Source: Streptomyces sp. NBC_00287 (GTDB lineage: Bacteria > Actinomycetota > Actinomycetes > Streptomycetales > Streptomycetaceae). Taken from it: a stretch of 64,000 bases of DNA. Positions 25,326-34,049 of the stretch are shown piece after piece. A program made the position numbers and the translations under genes. Numbering within the stretch: the stretch's first letter is position 1; every line of letters starts with the position of its first letter. The stretch spans positions 5,394,001 to 5,458,000 of the forward strand of contig NZ_CP108053.1 of assembly GCF_036173105.1 (NCBI RefSeq), given 5' to 3'. The notes beneath the pieces were generated by a model, which was given only the letters and a program-made list of their open reading frames with translations, was not told the origin of the DNA and did no database searches.

Positions 25326-27071
25326 GTGCCGATCGTGGCTCAGAGCACCGAGACCACCGACTGGGTCTCCCGTTTCGCGGATGAGGTCATCGAGGAGTCG
25401 GAGCGTCGGGCCCCGGGCAAACCGGTCGTCGTCGCGTCCGGACTCTCCCCTTCCGGGCCTATTCACCTGGGCAATCTCCGTGAGGTCATGACGCCCCACC
25501 TCGTCGCCGACGAGATCCGGCGGCGTGGGTACCAGGTCCGGCACCTGATCTCCTGGGACGACTACGACCGCTACCGCAAGGTGCCCAAGGGCATCGCCGG
25601 GGTCGACGAGGAGACCTGGACCGAACACATCGGCAAGCCGCTCACCTCGGTGCCGGCGCCGAAGGGGTCGTCGTACCCGAACTGGGCCGAGCACTTCAAG
25701 GCCGCGATGATCGACTCGCTCGCCGAGCTGGGCGTGGAGTTCGACGGGATCAGCCAGACCGCGCAGTACACCTCCGGGGTGTACCGCGAGCAGATCCTGC
25801 ACGCCATGAAGCACCGCGGGGACATCGACGCGATCCTCGACCAGTACCGGACCAAGAAGGCCCCGGCCAAGAAGCAGCAGCAGAAGCCCCTCGACGAGGC
25901 CGAGCTGGAGGCCGCCGAGGGATCGGGGGCGGCGGCCGAGGACGACGGGTCCTTCGGCTCCGCCGGGTACTTCCCGTACAAGCCGTACTGCGGCAACTGC
26001 GAGAAGGACCTGACCACGGTCACCTCCTACGAGGACGAGACCACCGAGCTGTCGTACACCTGCACCGTGTGCGGCTTCGCCGAGACCGTGCGGCTGAGCG
26101 AGTTCAACCGCGGCAAGCTGGTGTGGAAGGTCGACTGGCCCATGCGCTGGGCGTATGAGGGGGTTGTGTTCGAGCCCTCCGGTGTCGACCACTCGTCTCC
26201 CGGCTCCTCGTTCCAGGTCGGCGGGCAGATCGTCGGGATCTTCGGCGGCAAGCAGCCCATCGGGCCGATGTACGCCTTCGTCGGCATCTCGGGGATGGCG
26301 AAGATGTCGTCCTCGCGCGGTGGCGTGCCCACGCCCGCGGACGCCCTCCAGATCATGGAGCCGCAGCTGCTGCGCTGGCTGTACGCCCGCCGTCGGCCCA
26401 ACCAGTCCTTCAAGATCGCCTTCGACCAGGAGATCCAGCGGCTGTACGACGAGTGGGACAAGCTCGACGCCAAGGTCGCCGACGGGTCGGCCCTGCCGGC
26501 GGACGTCGCCGCGCACTCGCGTGCGGTGCGCACCGCGGGCGGGGAGCTGGCTCGTACGGCCCGGCCGATGCCGTACCGGACGCTCGCGTCCGTCGCCGAC
26601 ATCACCGCCGGGCACGAGGACCAGGCGCTGCGGATCCTCTCCGAGCTGGACCCCTCGAACCCGCTCGGGTCGCTCGACGAGGCCCGGCCCCGGTACGACA
26701 AGGCCGAGGCCTGGATCAACACGCATGTGCCCGCCGACCAGCGGACCATCGTGCGGTCCGAGCCCGACGCCGAGCTGCTGAAGTCCCTCGACGAGGCGTC
26801 CCAGCAGTCGCTGCGGCTGCTGCTCGACGGGCTGGCCTCGCACTGGTCGCTCGACGGGCTGACGCATCTCGTCTACGGCGTGCCCAAGGTGCAGGCCGGG
26901 TTCTCGGCCGACGCCACGCCCAAGGAGCTGCCGCCGGAGATCAAGACGGCCCAGCGGACGTTCTTCGCGCTGCTGTACCACCTGCTCGTCGGGCGGGACA
27001 CGGGGCCTCGGCTGCCTACGCTGCTGCTGGCGGTGGGGCAGCCGCGGGTACGTCAGCTGCTCGGGGAGTAG
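25326..27071 (+). CDS. lysS: class I (archaeal-type) lysyl-tRNA synthetase
   Basis: Encodes 581 residues from GTG 25326 (PIVAQSTETTDWVSRFADEV); the frame is open far upstream but that is antisense to argS. The class I signatures are SGLSPSGPIHLGNLRE (HIGH as HLGN) and KMSSSRG (KMSKS). Two CxxC pairs (CGNCEKD and CTVCGF) probably form a zinc site. A Lys/Gln/Glu-rich linker lies at about 178-215. This class I form is usual in archaea and a minority of bacteria; Streptomyces often also has a class II enzyme elsewhere, not visible here. A perfect palindromic terminator follows. Confidence 0.96.
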   Translation: MPIVAQSTETTDWVSRFADEVIEESERRAPGKPVVVASGLSPSGPIHLGNLREVMTPHLVADEIRRRGYQVRHLISWDDYDRYRKVPKGIAGVDEETWTEHIGKPLTSVPAPKGSSYPNWAEHFKAAMIDSLAELGVEFDGISQTAQYTSGVYREQILHAMKHRGDIDAILDQYRTKKAPAKKQQQKPLDEAELEAAEGSGAAAEDDGSFGSAGYFPYKPYCGNCEKDLTTVTSYEDETTELSYTCTVCGFAETVRLSEFNRGKLVWKVDWPMRWAYEGVVFEPSGVDHSSPGSSFQVGGQIVGIFGGKQPIGPMYAFVGISGMAKMSSSRGGVPTPADALQIMEPQLLRWLYARRRPNQSFKIAFDQEIQRLYDEWDKLDAKVADGSALPADVAAHSRAVRTAGGELARTARPMPYRTLASVADITAGHEDQALRILSELDPSNPLGSLDEARPRYDKAEAWINTHVPADQRTIVRSEPDAELLKSLDEASQQSLRLLLDGLASHWSLDGLTHLVYGVPKVQAGFSADATPKELPPEIKTAQRTFFALLYHLLVGRDTGPRLPTLLLAVGQPRVRQLLGE

Positions 27072-27078
27072 GACTGCG

Positions 27079-27104
27079 AAGGGGCCCTCGATCGAGGGCC
27101 CCTT
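27079..27104. terminator. bidirectional palindromic terminator after lysS
   Basis: AAGGGGCCCTCG is followed by its exact complement CGAGGGCCCCTT, around AT at the centre, directly after the lysS stop and before the converging DUF2637 gene. Confidence 0.9.
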
Positions 27105-27108
27105 TCCG

Positions 27109-28443
27109 TTACGCGATGTGCTCCTCTTCCAGTTCCGCGTTGAAGCGGTTCTGGAAGCGCTCCGTGAGGTTTTTCAGCTCCGGGGTGGTCAGGGTCGTGC
27201 CGTACGTGGCCTGGATGTTGTCGCCCAGGACTCGGGGTGTGGGGAAGCTGCCGTCTATCGACTGGCGGAACACCTGGTAGTACGACTCCTCGTCCGGCTC
27301 TGCGGGGGCGGTGCCGCCGCCCTCGCCCAGCTCGCGGGTGCGGCCCGGGGCGACGGGGATGGGGAAGCTGCCGGTCTCCTCCGGAGAGGGTTCCGGGGTG
27401 GGGGGTTCTTGCTGGTACTGCTGCTCGGCGTACTGCTGCTCGGCGTACTGCTGCTCGGCATACTCCTGATCGGCGTACCACTGCTCGTACGGCGGCTCGA
27501 AGGCCGGGTCGTAGCCGCCGTTGTACTCGATCTGCTCCGGGTGCCGGGCGTGCAGCCAGGGGCTGTCTTCCGGCTCGGGGTCGTAACCGAGTTGTTCGGG
27601 GTTGTGGTTGCTGAGCAGTTCGGGGCGCTGCTCGCTGGGAGGTGCCGCTTTCTGTGGGACGGGCGCCGCCCCAGCGGCACGACTGCCCGCAGCCACGGCG
27701 GCGTTGCTGCCCGCTGCTACCTCAGGCTGCGGCGCCGGAGGCAGCAGGGCCGGCTCAATGCCCGCCGCTGCCAGCCCCGCCGGGGCCGTCTCCGCCAGCG
27801 GCACGCCGTACCTCGCCAGTCTCAGTGGCATCAGGCTCTCCACCGGGGCCTTGCGGCGCCACGATCGGCCGAAGCGGGAGCGGAGGCGGGCCTGGTAGAC
27901 CAGGCGCTCCTGCTCCAGCTTGATCACCTGTTCGTAGGAGCGCAGCTCCCACAGCTTCATGCGGCGCCACAGGAGGAACGTCGGGACCGGGCTCAGGAGC
28001 CAGCGGGTCAGCCGTACGCCCTCCATGTGCTTGTCGGCCGTGATGTCCGCGATCCGGCCGATCGCATGCCGGGCCGCCTCCACGGCGACCACGAACAGGA
28101 CCGGGATCACCGAGTGCATGCCCACGCCCAGCGGGTCCGGCCAGGCCGCCGCGCCGTTGAAGGCGATCGTGGCCGCCGTCAGCAGCCAGGCCGTCTGGCG
28201 CAGCAGCGGGAACGGGATGCGGATCCACGTCAGAAGCAGGTCCAGGGCCAGCAGCACGCAGATACCTGCGTCGATGCCGATCGGGAAGACGTACGAGAAG
28301 TTCCCGAAGCCCTTCTTGAGGGCCAGTTCGCGGACGGCGGCGTACGACCCCGCGAAGCCGATGCCGGCGATGATCACGGCGCCGAACACGACCACGCCGA
28401 TGAGAACGCGGTGCATCCGGGTCAGCTGTATTGGCGCGGCCAC
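27109..28443 (-). CDS. DUF2637 four-helix membrane protein with disordered C-terminal tail
   Basis: Encodes 444 residues from GTG 28443 behind GGGGAGGGGAG; upstream in-frame codons are the ribosome binding site itself. Residues 1-160 hold four predicted membrane helices (RVLIGVVVFGAVIIAGIGFA, FPIGIDAGICVLLALDLLL, TAWLLTAATIAFNGAAAW and VIPVLFVVAVEAARHAIG). Residues 160-230 are a basic cytoplasmic segment. The rest is disordered, with YAEQQ repeated three times (27420-27470) and a stretch translated from a dispersed repeat. The final 45 residues look helical again. DUF2637 also occurs in Spd spread proteins of conjugative plasmids; this chromosomal version is a conserved housekeeping-locus gene, role unknown. 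Confidence 0.85.
   Translation of the reverse strand: MAAPIQLTRMHRVLIGVVVFGAVIIAGIGFAGSYAAVRELALKKGFGNFSYVFPIGIDAGICVLLALDLLLTWIRIPFPLLRQTAWLLTAATIAFNGAAAWPDPLGVGMHSVIPVLFVVAVEAARHAIGRIADITADKHMEGVRLTRWLLSPVPTFLLWRRMKLWELRSYEQVIKLEQERLVYQARLRSRFGRSWRRKAPVESLMPLRLARYGVPLAETAPAGLAAAGIEPALLPPAPQPEVAAGSNAAVAAGSRAAGAAPVPQKAAPPSEQRPELLSNHNPEQLGYDPEPEDSPWLHARHPEQIEYNGGYDPAFEPPYEQWYADQEYAEQQYAEQQYAEQQYQQEPPTPEPSPEETGSFPIPVAPGRTRELGEGGGTAPAEPDEESYYQVFRQSIDGSFPTPRVLGDNIQATYGTTLTTPELKNLTERFQNRFNAELEEEHIA
27641..27692 (+). repeat. dispersed repeat, copy inside the DUF2637 gene
   Basis: GGTGCCGCTTTCTGTGGGAC, GGGCGCCGCCCCAGCGGCAC and GACTGCCCGCAGC match the intergenic copy at 15.35 kb almost base for base. 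Read on the minus strand in this gene it encodes AAGSRAAGAAPVPQKAAP within the disordered tail. Confidence 0.82.
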
Positions 28444-28530
28444 CCGTACTCCCCTCCCCTTACCTGTCGTTGCGCGCAACAGGGTGGCACATGTGTGCGG
28501 CGCACGGGTTGCCGGTCCGGAACGAGGGCG

Positions 28531-29382
28531 TCAGCTTTTCTTCGTCGGCGACTTGGACGAGGACTTGGACGGCGACTTCGAGGCGGACGAAGTCGCCTTG
28601 CCGGAGGGCGACTTGGAGGCAGACGTGCCGCTGCCGTTCGCCTTCGTCACCGCGGCCACCGCCTCCTTGGTGGCCTTCTTCGCCAGCGTGGTGAGGGTGT
28701 CCGCGCTCGGCGTCTTCTCACCGGCGAGACCGGCGCCGTTGTAGTCGAGGGTGATGACGACGTTCTCGACGCGCGCCACGATCGTCTGCTGCTTGAAGGA
28801 GCCTTCCTTCTTCTTCAGGTCGTAGCGCACGGCCGTCGCCTCGTCGCCCGTCCCGGTGACCGGCTCGGACTTGACGTTCTTCGCGCCGTCCACCGCCTGG
28901 ACGTCCTTGACCTGCTTCGCGTAGTACTCCTTGGCCAGCTTGTCGCCCTCGCCACGGGTGACATCGGAGTCGAAGCGCAGCAGTGAGACATTCAGCCAGC
29001 GGAACTGCGAGCCCTTCACACCGTTGTTGTCCAGGCTGTCCCAGGAACAGCTGGCGCGCGACGAGGTGTCGTTGGACGCGCCCTCCTTGCCCGACTTACC
29101 GGCCTTCGGTACGAGATCGGACAGTGTGTCCTTCGCGAGCACGTCGCACGCCTCGGGCAACTTGCTGTACGCGGCCGCCTGCACGGTCGGCGACGGGCTC
29201 GCCGACGCCGAGGCGCTCGCCGAGTTCTTGCTCGCGTCGTCCGAGCCGGAGTCCGAGGAGCAGCTGGCGGCGATCAGCATCACGGGGACGGCCGCCGCAC
29301 CGACAACAGCGCGGGAAAGGCGCCTGGCTCGCTGGTGGCTCGGGTCACGCTGGGCTGCTCGCTGCATGGTTCCTTCACTCAT
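28531..29382 (-). CDS. DUF3558 lipoprotein
   Basis: Encodes 283 residues. A basic leader and hydrophobic segment (RAVVGAAAVPVMLIAASC) end in a lipobox with Cys at about 41. A Ser/Ala linker precedes a DUF3558-like domain (about 75-235) with YSKLPEACDVLAKDTLSDLV and ASCSWDS, the two conserved cysteines. The last 40 residues are a Lys/Ser/Pro tail (SKSPSKSSSKSPTKKS). Function unknown; DUF3558 lipoproteins are common on the actinobacterial cell surface. It lies 107 nt downstream of a second protein of the same family, so the pair probably arose by duplication. Start ATG 29382 is preferred; ATG 29367 is possible. Confidence 0.85.
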   Translation of the reverse strand: MSEGTMQRAAQRDPSHQRARRLSRAVVGAAAVPVMLIAASCSSDSGSDDASKNSASASASASPSPTVQAAAYSKLPEACDVLAKDTLSDLVPKAGKSGKEGASNDTSSRASCSWDSLDNNGVKGSQFRWLNVSLLRFDSDVTRGEGDKLAKEYYAKQVKDVQAVDGAKNVKSEPVTGTGDEATAVRYDLKKKEGSFKQQTIVARVENVVITLDYNGAGLAGEKTPSADTLTTLAKKATKEAVAAVTKANGSGTSASKSPSGKATSSASKSPSKSSSKSPTKKS

Positions 29383-29489
29383 GAGACTCGTGGTTCCTGC
29401 CGTCGGATCGGGTCCGAGGGGCCACGGTACGCGGTGAGCAAGCCGTGCGTTTCTGTTTCGCCGTCTTCACAAACGCCCGTCGGCGAGCC

Positions 29490-30326
29490 TCAGCCGGACA
29501 GCGCGTCGGCCAGCTCGGCCGCCAGTTTCTGGGCCCTGTCCTGCATTTCCTTGCTGTCCGGGACGGTGCCGACGGTGGCCGGCTGCTCCTCGTACTGGAT
29601 GGTCACGATGACGTTGGACGTGCGGAACGCCACAGTCACCGTGCGCTGCTGGGCCGTGGAACCGGCGCTGCTCAACACGTCGTTCAGGAACGCCTCGTCG
29701 CCCAGGTCGTCGAGGACGCGGGGCTGGAGATCGGTGGGCGTGGTGGACGGGGAGGGGGAGGTGGAGGAAGAGGAGGACGCGGAGTCCGAGGGAGTCACGG
29801 AGGCGGACGCGGCGTCGCTCGGGGTGGCGCCGGGCGTCTCGCCGGCGGACTCCGTTGCGGACTCCGTGGCAGTCGGCTCCGGGAGGTCCGCCGCGGTCTG
29901 CCGGGTCGCGAAGACCTGCTCGGCCTGACTGTCGTCGCTGACGGTGTTGTCGTAGGACACCACGCGCTCGAAGTCGACGAAGAGGTGGTCGGTGGCGTCC
30001 GCCGACTCCACCTTCCAGCGGCAGCCGACCTTGCGGTCGGTGTCGTACGTGAGGGTCGCGGTGCCCTCGTAGGCCTTCTCGCGCTGGTTCTCGTCCGCGA
30101 TCTGCAGGATGCCGGGGAGGAGGGCGTCGAGGGTGTCGGGGTCGACGGCGCCGCAGGGTTCGGGGAGTGTGCGGTAGCGACCGGGCTCGGCCGCCGCGGT
30201 CGCCGTACCGGAGTCGCCCGGGTTGGAGCCGTCCGTCGGGCCGCCGTCCGTGGAGCTGCCGGTGCAGCCGGCCAGCAGCGCCGCGAGGAGCGCGGCGGCG
30301 CCGGATACGTACGCCTTCCGCTGCAC
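29490..30326 (-). CDS. DUF3558 lipoprotein, second copy
   Basis: Encodes 278 residues from GTG 30326 behind GAGAGGAG; the frame upstream is open but has no signal. The signal segment QRKAYVSGAAALLAALLAGC gives a lipidated Cys at about 21. The domain has YRTLPEPCGAVDPDTLDALL and VGCRWKVES, the same two-cysteine pattern as its neighbour, and a Ser/Thr-rich insert (about 150-195) splits it. It diverges from the RtcB gene over 170 nt and is upstream of the first DUF3558 gene. Role unknown. Confidence 0.86.
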   Translation of the reverse strand: MQRKAYVSGAAALLAALLAGCTGSSTDGGPTDGSNPGDSGTATAAAEPGRYRTLPEPCGAVDPDTLDALLPGILQIADENQREKAYEGTATLTYDTDRKVGCRWKVESADATDHLFVDFERVVSYDNTVSDDSQAEQVFATRQTAADLPEPTATESATESAGETPGATPSDAASASVTPSDSASSSSSTSPSPSTTPTDLQPRVLDDLGDEAFLNDVLSSAGSTAQQRTVTVAFRTSNVIVTIQYEEQPATVGTVPDSKEMQDRAQKLAAELADALSG

Positions 30327-30496
30327 GGTCGGCTCCTCTCGCTGCGGGTTAATGATTTGCGGGGTGGGGGCGGCCCCTGGAGACAATGTCTATCGCACGC
30401 ACTGCCGTGAACGCCGGTCCGTTGTCCCTTTCGTTGACCTTGGCGCCGGTTTTGCGATTTGAGACTTGTGTGGGACTTCGGGGGAATGAGGACGAT

Positions 30497-31690
30497 ATGT
30501 CGTACGTGGAAATGCCCGGCGCGAAGGTTCCGATCCGTATGTGGACCGACCCCGCGACGGTGGAGGACGTAGCCCTCCAGCAGCTGCGGAACGTGGCGAC
30601 CCTGCCGTGGATCAAGGGCCTGGCGGTCATGCCGGACGTTCACTATGGCAAGGGCGCGACGGTGGGCTCCGTCATCGCGATGCAGGGGGCGGTGTGTCCT
30701 GCGGCGGTGGGGGTGGACATCGGGTGTGGGATGTCGGCGGTGAAGACGTCTCTGACGGTGAACGATCTTCCGGGGGATCTGTCGCGGCTGCGGTCGAAGA
30801 TCGAGCAGGCTATTCCGGTGGGGCGGGGGATGCATGACGACGCCGTCGACCCGAGCCGGATGCACGGCTTCGGTACGTCCGGGTGGGACGACTTCTGGGG
30901 TCGCTTCGACGGGATCGCGGAGGCGGTCAAATTCCGTCAGGAACGTGCCACTAAGCAGATGGGAACGCTCGGCAGCGGAAACCACTTTGTCGAGGTCTGC
31001 ACGGATATGACCGGTTCTGTCTGGCTGATGCTCCACTCCGGTTCCCGGAACATCGGCAAGGAGCTGGCGGAGTTCCATATCGGCGTGGCCCAGAAGCTCC
31101 CGCACAACCAGGGCCTGGTCGACCGTGACCTCGCTGTCTTCATCGCGGACACCCCGCAGATGGCGGCATACCGAAACGACCTGTTCTGGGCGCAGGAGTA
31201 CGCCAAGTACAACCGCACGATCATGATGGCGCTCCTGAAGGACGTGGTCCGCAAGGAGTTCAAGAAGGCGAAGCCCACCTTCGAGCCGGAGATCAGCGCG
31301 CACCACAACTACGTGGCCGAGGAGCGCTACGAGGGCATGGACCTGCTCGTGACCCGTAAGGGCGCGATCCGGGCCGGCTCCGGCGAGTACGGGATCATCC
31401 CGGGCTCCATGGGCACGGGTTCGTACATCGTGAAGGGCCTCGGAAATCCGCGGTCCTTCAACTCGGCCTCGCACGGCGCGGGTCGGCGTATGAGCCGTAA
31501 CGCCGCGAAGAAGCGTTTCTCGACGAAGGATCTGGAAGAGCAGACGCGGGGCGTGGAGTGCCGTAAGGACTCCGGCGTCGTGGACGAGATCCCGGGCGCC
31601 TACAAGCCGATCGAGCAGGTCATCGATCAGCAGCGGGACCTGGTGGAAGTCGTGGCGAAGCTGAAGCAGGTCGTCTGCGTGAAGGGCTGA
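30497..31690 (+). CDS. rtcB: RtcB-family RNA ligase
   Basis: Encodes 397 residues from ATG 30497 behind GAGGA. RtcB joins 2',3'-cyclic phosphate or 3'-phosphate ends to 5'-OH ends of RNA with GTP and manganese. The metal site is complete: Cys77 in GVDIGCGMS, then LGSGNHFVEV, HSGSRNIGKELA and HHNYV. The GMP-accepting histidine is His326 in SASHGAGRRMSR. The length matches the shorter bacterial type. No archease or RtcA gene is adjacent, and no RtcR activator, so the E. coli-type operon is absent. It is preceded by a 170-nt divergent promoter region and followed by a hairpin. Confidence 0.94.
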   Translation: MSYVEMPGAKVPIRMWTDPATVEDVALQQLRNVATLPWIKGLAVMPDVHYGKGATVGSVIAMQGAVCPAAVGVDIGCGMSAVKTSLTVNDLPGDLSRLRSKIEQAIPVGRGMHDDAVDPSRMHGFGTSGWDDFWGRFDGIAEAVKFRQERATKQMGTLGSGNHFVEVCTDMTGSVWLMLHSGSRNIGKELAEFHIGVAQKLPHNQGLVDRDLAVFIADTPQMAAYRNDLFWAQEYAKYNRTIMMALLKDVVRKEFKKAKPTFEPEISAHHNYVAEERYEGMDLLVTRKGAIRAGSGEYGIIPGSMGTGSYIVKGLGNPRSFNSASHGAGRRMSRNAAKKRFSTKDLEEQTRGVECRKDSGVVDEIPGAYKPIEQVIDQQRDLVEVVAKLKQVVCVKG

Positions 31691-31695
31691 CCGTG

Positions 31696-31723
31696 GGGCC
31701 CGGGCCGGGTACGGCTCGGGCCC
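31696..31723. terminator. hairpin after rtcB
   Basis: Arms GGGCCCGGGCC (31696-31706) and GGCTCGGGCCC (31713-31723) pair with one mismatch around a 6-nt loop between converging genes. Confidence 0.8.
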
Positions 31724-31731
31724 TTCGCAGG

Positions 31732-33000
31732 TCAGGCCAGCTTCTTCTCCAGCAGTGTCACCGCGTACGGGCTTCCCGTGCCGCCGTCCTTGGCGCGCTG
31801 TTCGCCGACCACCTTGTAGCCCGCGGACTCGTAGTACGCGCGGAGGCGGGGGTTGGAGGAGAGGCAGTCCAGGCGGGCGTAGGGGCGGCCGGCCTCGGCG
31901 ATGCGGGACTCCGCCTCCGCCAGCATGTGGCGGCCGGTGTTCGGCGGGGCCGTGTGGGGAGTCGTCATCAGGCGGTGGATGTAGCCCGCGTCCTCGGGGC
32001 GGGGGCCCCAGGCTGCCGGGTCGGTCCACCAGAGTTCCCAGGCGCCGACAAGGTGGTCGTCCATGTATGCCAGCCAGACCTCGCCGTCCTGCATGCGCTC
32101 GCGGAAGTGGGTCTCGTTCTTCGCGCCCGGCTTCCATTGGTCGATTCCTCGGGCCAGTTGCCACAGGGCCGCTGAGTCGTGGAGGTGGACCAGGGTGGGG
32201 GCGTCGGCGGGCGTTGCCTTGCGGTAGGTCAACGCCGGGTAAATGGTGGGGGGTTGTTCCAGTAGGGCGGTTCGGAGGGTGTGGGCCAGTGCCTTCGCGT
32301 CCACGGACAGGGCCTTTGTTACGTAGCCCTCTACCGAGCCGTAGCGGTCCTTCAGGGCCGCCAGGAACAGGCGCATTACCGCCTCCGGCGCCCTGGCGAA
32401 GTCCGGCCACTGCGGGGAGCGGCCGTCGTTTTTCGCTCGCCAGTCTGCCAGCAGGGACTCCGTGGCCAGTTCCGTGAGACTGAAGTCTTCGATGATCGTC
32501 TGGTCGTCGACGCCGAGCAGGGACAGGACCAGGGCCGCCATTTCGCCCGTGCGGTCCTTGCCCGAGGCGCAGTGGAAGACCAGGGGGCCTTCGTTCGACT
32601 CCGCTGATTTCGCTATCAGTTCGAGGGCTTCGCGGATTTCCTCCCTGCCGTCCTCGGCCACCTCCAGGAAGCGTTCCGCGAGGTAGGGGCCGGCGTGGAC
32701 GTCAGCGGTCAGAGCCGCCTGGTTGTACGGGCGGTGCTCGATGCTCAGGTTGTGGTACGTGAGGCTCGGATGGTCCGGGACCCTGCCGCGGGACTCGATC
32801 TCCCAGGGGTAGCGCAGGTCGATCACCGTGCGGACACCCAGGGCCAGGAAGCGGGACCAGTCCTCGGTGCCTTCGGTGAGCTTGCCGAGGGAGTCGGCGC
32901 GGTAGAGGCGGCCGGGGCGGATGCGGCGGCCGTCCGGCGTCCGGTAGCCGCCCAGGTCGCGGAAGTTGTGCAGGGTGTCGAAGCGTATGTGTCTGTCCAC
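31732..33000 (-). CDS. protein-tyrosine phosphatase fused to GNAT acetyltransferase
   Basis: Encodes 422 residues with two domains. Residues 1-245 are a Y_phosphatase3-type dual-specificity phosphatase: NFRDLGGYRT near the start, VIDLRYPWEIE, and the P-loop HCASGKDRTG with Cys144 and Arg150 (CX5R). Residues 256-422 are a GNAT fold: LTYRKATPADAPTLV, WLAYMDDHLVGAWELWW, TGRHMLAEAESRIAEA at the acetyl-CoA loop, and LRAYYESAGYKVVGE. One enzyme would hydrolyse phosphate from Tyr or a phosphoinositide-like substrate, the other acetylate an amine; a link between them is inference. Start GTG 33000 has no strong ribosome binding site. Cytoplasmic. Confidence 0.88.
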   Translation of the reverse strand: MDRHIRFDTLHNFRDLGGYRTPDGRRIRPGRLYRADSLGKLTEGTEDWSRFLALGVRTVIDLRYPWEIESRGRVPDHPSLTYHNLSIEHRPYNQAALTADVHAGPYLAERFLEVAEDGREEIREALELIAKSAESNEGPLVFHCASGKDRTGEMAALVLSLLGVDDQTIIEDFSLTELATESLLADWRAKNDGRSPQWPDFARAPEAVMRLFLAALKDRYGSVEGYVTKALSVDAKALAHTLRTALLEQPPTIYPALTYRKATPADAPTLVHLHDSAALWQLARGIDQWKPGAKNETHFRERMQDGEVWLAYMDDHLVGAWELWWTDPAAWGPRPEDAGYIHRLMTTPHTAPPNTGRHMLAEAESRIAEAGRPYARLDCLSSNPRLRAYYESAGYKVVGEQRAKDGGTGSPYAVTLLEKKLA

Positions 33001-33041
33001 AGTGACGGTTCTACTTCGGAGCGTGCGTCACTGCATCATCA

Positions 33042-34049
33042 TTACTTGAGGAAGTCCCGAAGGACGGTGACCACTTCCTCGGGGGCCTCGAAGGGCCAGA
33101 AGTGGCCGGAATCGAAGAGGTGCACACCGCTTCCCTCCGGGAGTTCCGCGAGCACCTGGGGGTCGGTGTAGAACTCGCGGGGCTGGAGAGGGTCGTCCGC
33201 TCCCTGGAGTAGCAGGACAGGGCACTTCCACTGCGGGATGAGCCGGGTACGTCGTTCGATCCATTCCTGGCGGAACGACGAGGAGTTGAAGTAACGGGGA
33301 ACGGCGGTGCTGATTCCGTCGTAGCTGAACTCCTGCACGGTTCGGACGAGGTCCGACACCTTCACCTCGCGTTCGGCGAGCAGGGAGTAGGCGGTGACGA
33401 CGAGCCGGCGGGCGTCGGCCAGCGTGGACGGGGCGTCGGGCGAGGTGAACACCGCCTGCTGGGGATGCAGGTCGGGATGGAGATGCCAGAGGTGCTGCTG
33501 TCCCCGGCCGTAGCGGATGACGCGGCTCCCCATCCGGGCCACGAGATGGTCTCCGACCGGAGTGCCCCTGTCGTGCGTGATCAGGGTGAAGCGCTCTACC
33601 CGAAGCTGGTCCAGTAGGGCTTCGAGCTGGATGGCGACTCCCTCCTGGCGGAAGTCACCGGTGCCCTTCTCCGACTGGCCGTAGCCCTTCAGGTCGATGG
33701 CCAGGCAGCGGTGGTCGGAGCCGAGGGCCTCGATCGCGTAGTGCCACTGCCACCAGGAGTCGGGTACGCCGTGGAGGAAGACGACGACAGGGGCGTCGGA
33801 AGGCCCGCCCTCGACGTAGTGCCAGCGCACGGTTTCGCCGTCACCAGGGGCGTCGACGAAGCGGTGGGTGACGGTGACTTCGCCCAGACGCTCCTCGGCA
33901 CCGTCCCCTTCCGGTGCGCGGGGTGGCGTCTCGGGCAGTTCGGCCACGAGCTGATCGACCCTGGACAGTCTCTGCACCGCCTCTTCCATCACCGCGCGGA
34001 CGCGTGGCGGAGGCGTGGTGTATGCGTGCGGAGTTGCGGCATGCGTCAT
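33042..34049 (-). CDS. alpha/beta hydrolase of the epoxide hydrolase/haloalkane dehalogenase type
   Basis: Encodes 335 residues from ATG 34049 behind GGAGGG. The oxyanion segment is VFLHGVPDSWWQWHYAI. The nucleophile is Asp160 in LITHDRGTPVG (an Asp and not a Ser), which separates epoxide hydrolases and dehalogenases from esterases. The acid lies around QGADDPLQP and the base is the His of FDSGHFWPFE near the C-terminus. An N-terminal 55-residue extension is charged. Such enzymes open epoxides or remove halide through an ester intermediate. It lies 41 nt upstream of the phosphatase-GNAT gene on the same strand. The 161 nt before it are AT-rich and contain no gene. Confidence 0.88.
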   Translation of the reverse strand: MTHAATPHAYTTPPPRVRAVMEEAVQRLSRVDQLVAELPETPPRAPEGDGAEERLGEVTVTHRFVDAPGDGETVRWHYVEGGPSDAPVVVFLHGVPDSWWQWHYAIEALGSDHRCLAIDLKGYGQSEKGTGDFRQEGVAIQLEALLDQLRVERFTLITHDRGTPVGDHLVARMGSRVIRYGRGQQHLWHLHPDLHPQQAVFTSPDAPSTLADARRLVVTAYSLLAEREVKVSDLVRTVQEFSYDGISTAVPRYFNSSSFRQEWIERRTRLIPQWKCPVLLLQGADDPLQPREFYTDPQVLAELPEGSGVHLFDSGHFWPFEAPEEVVTVLRDFLK

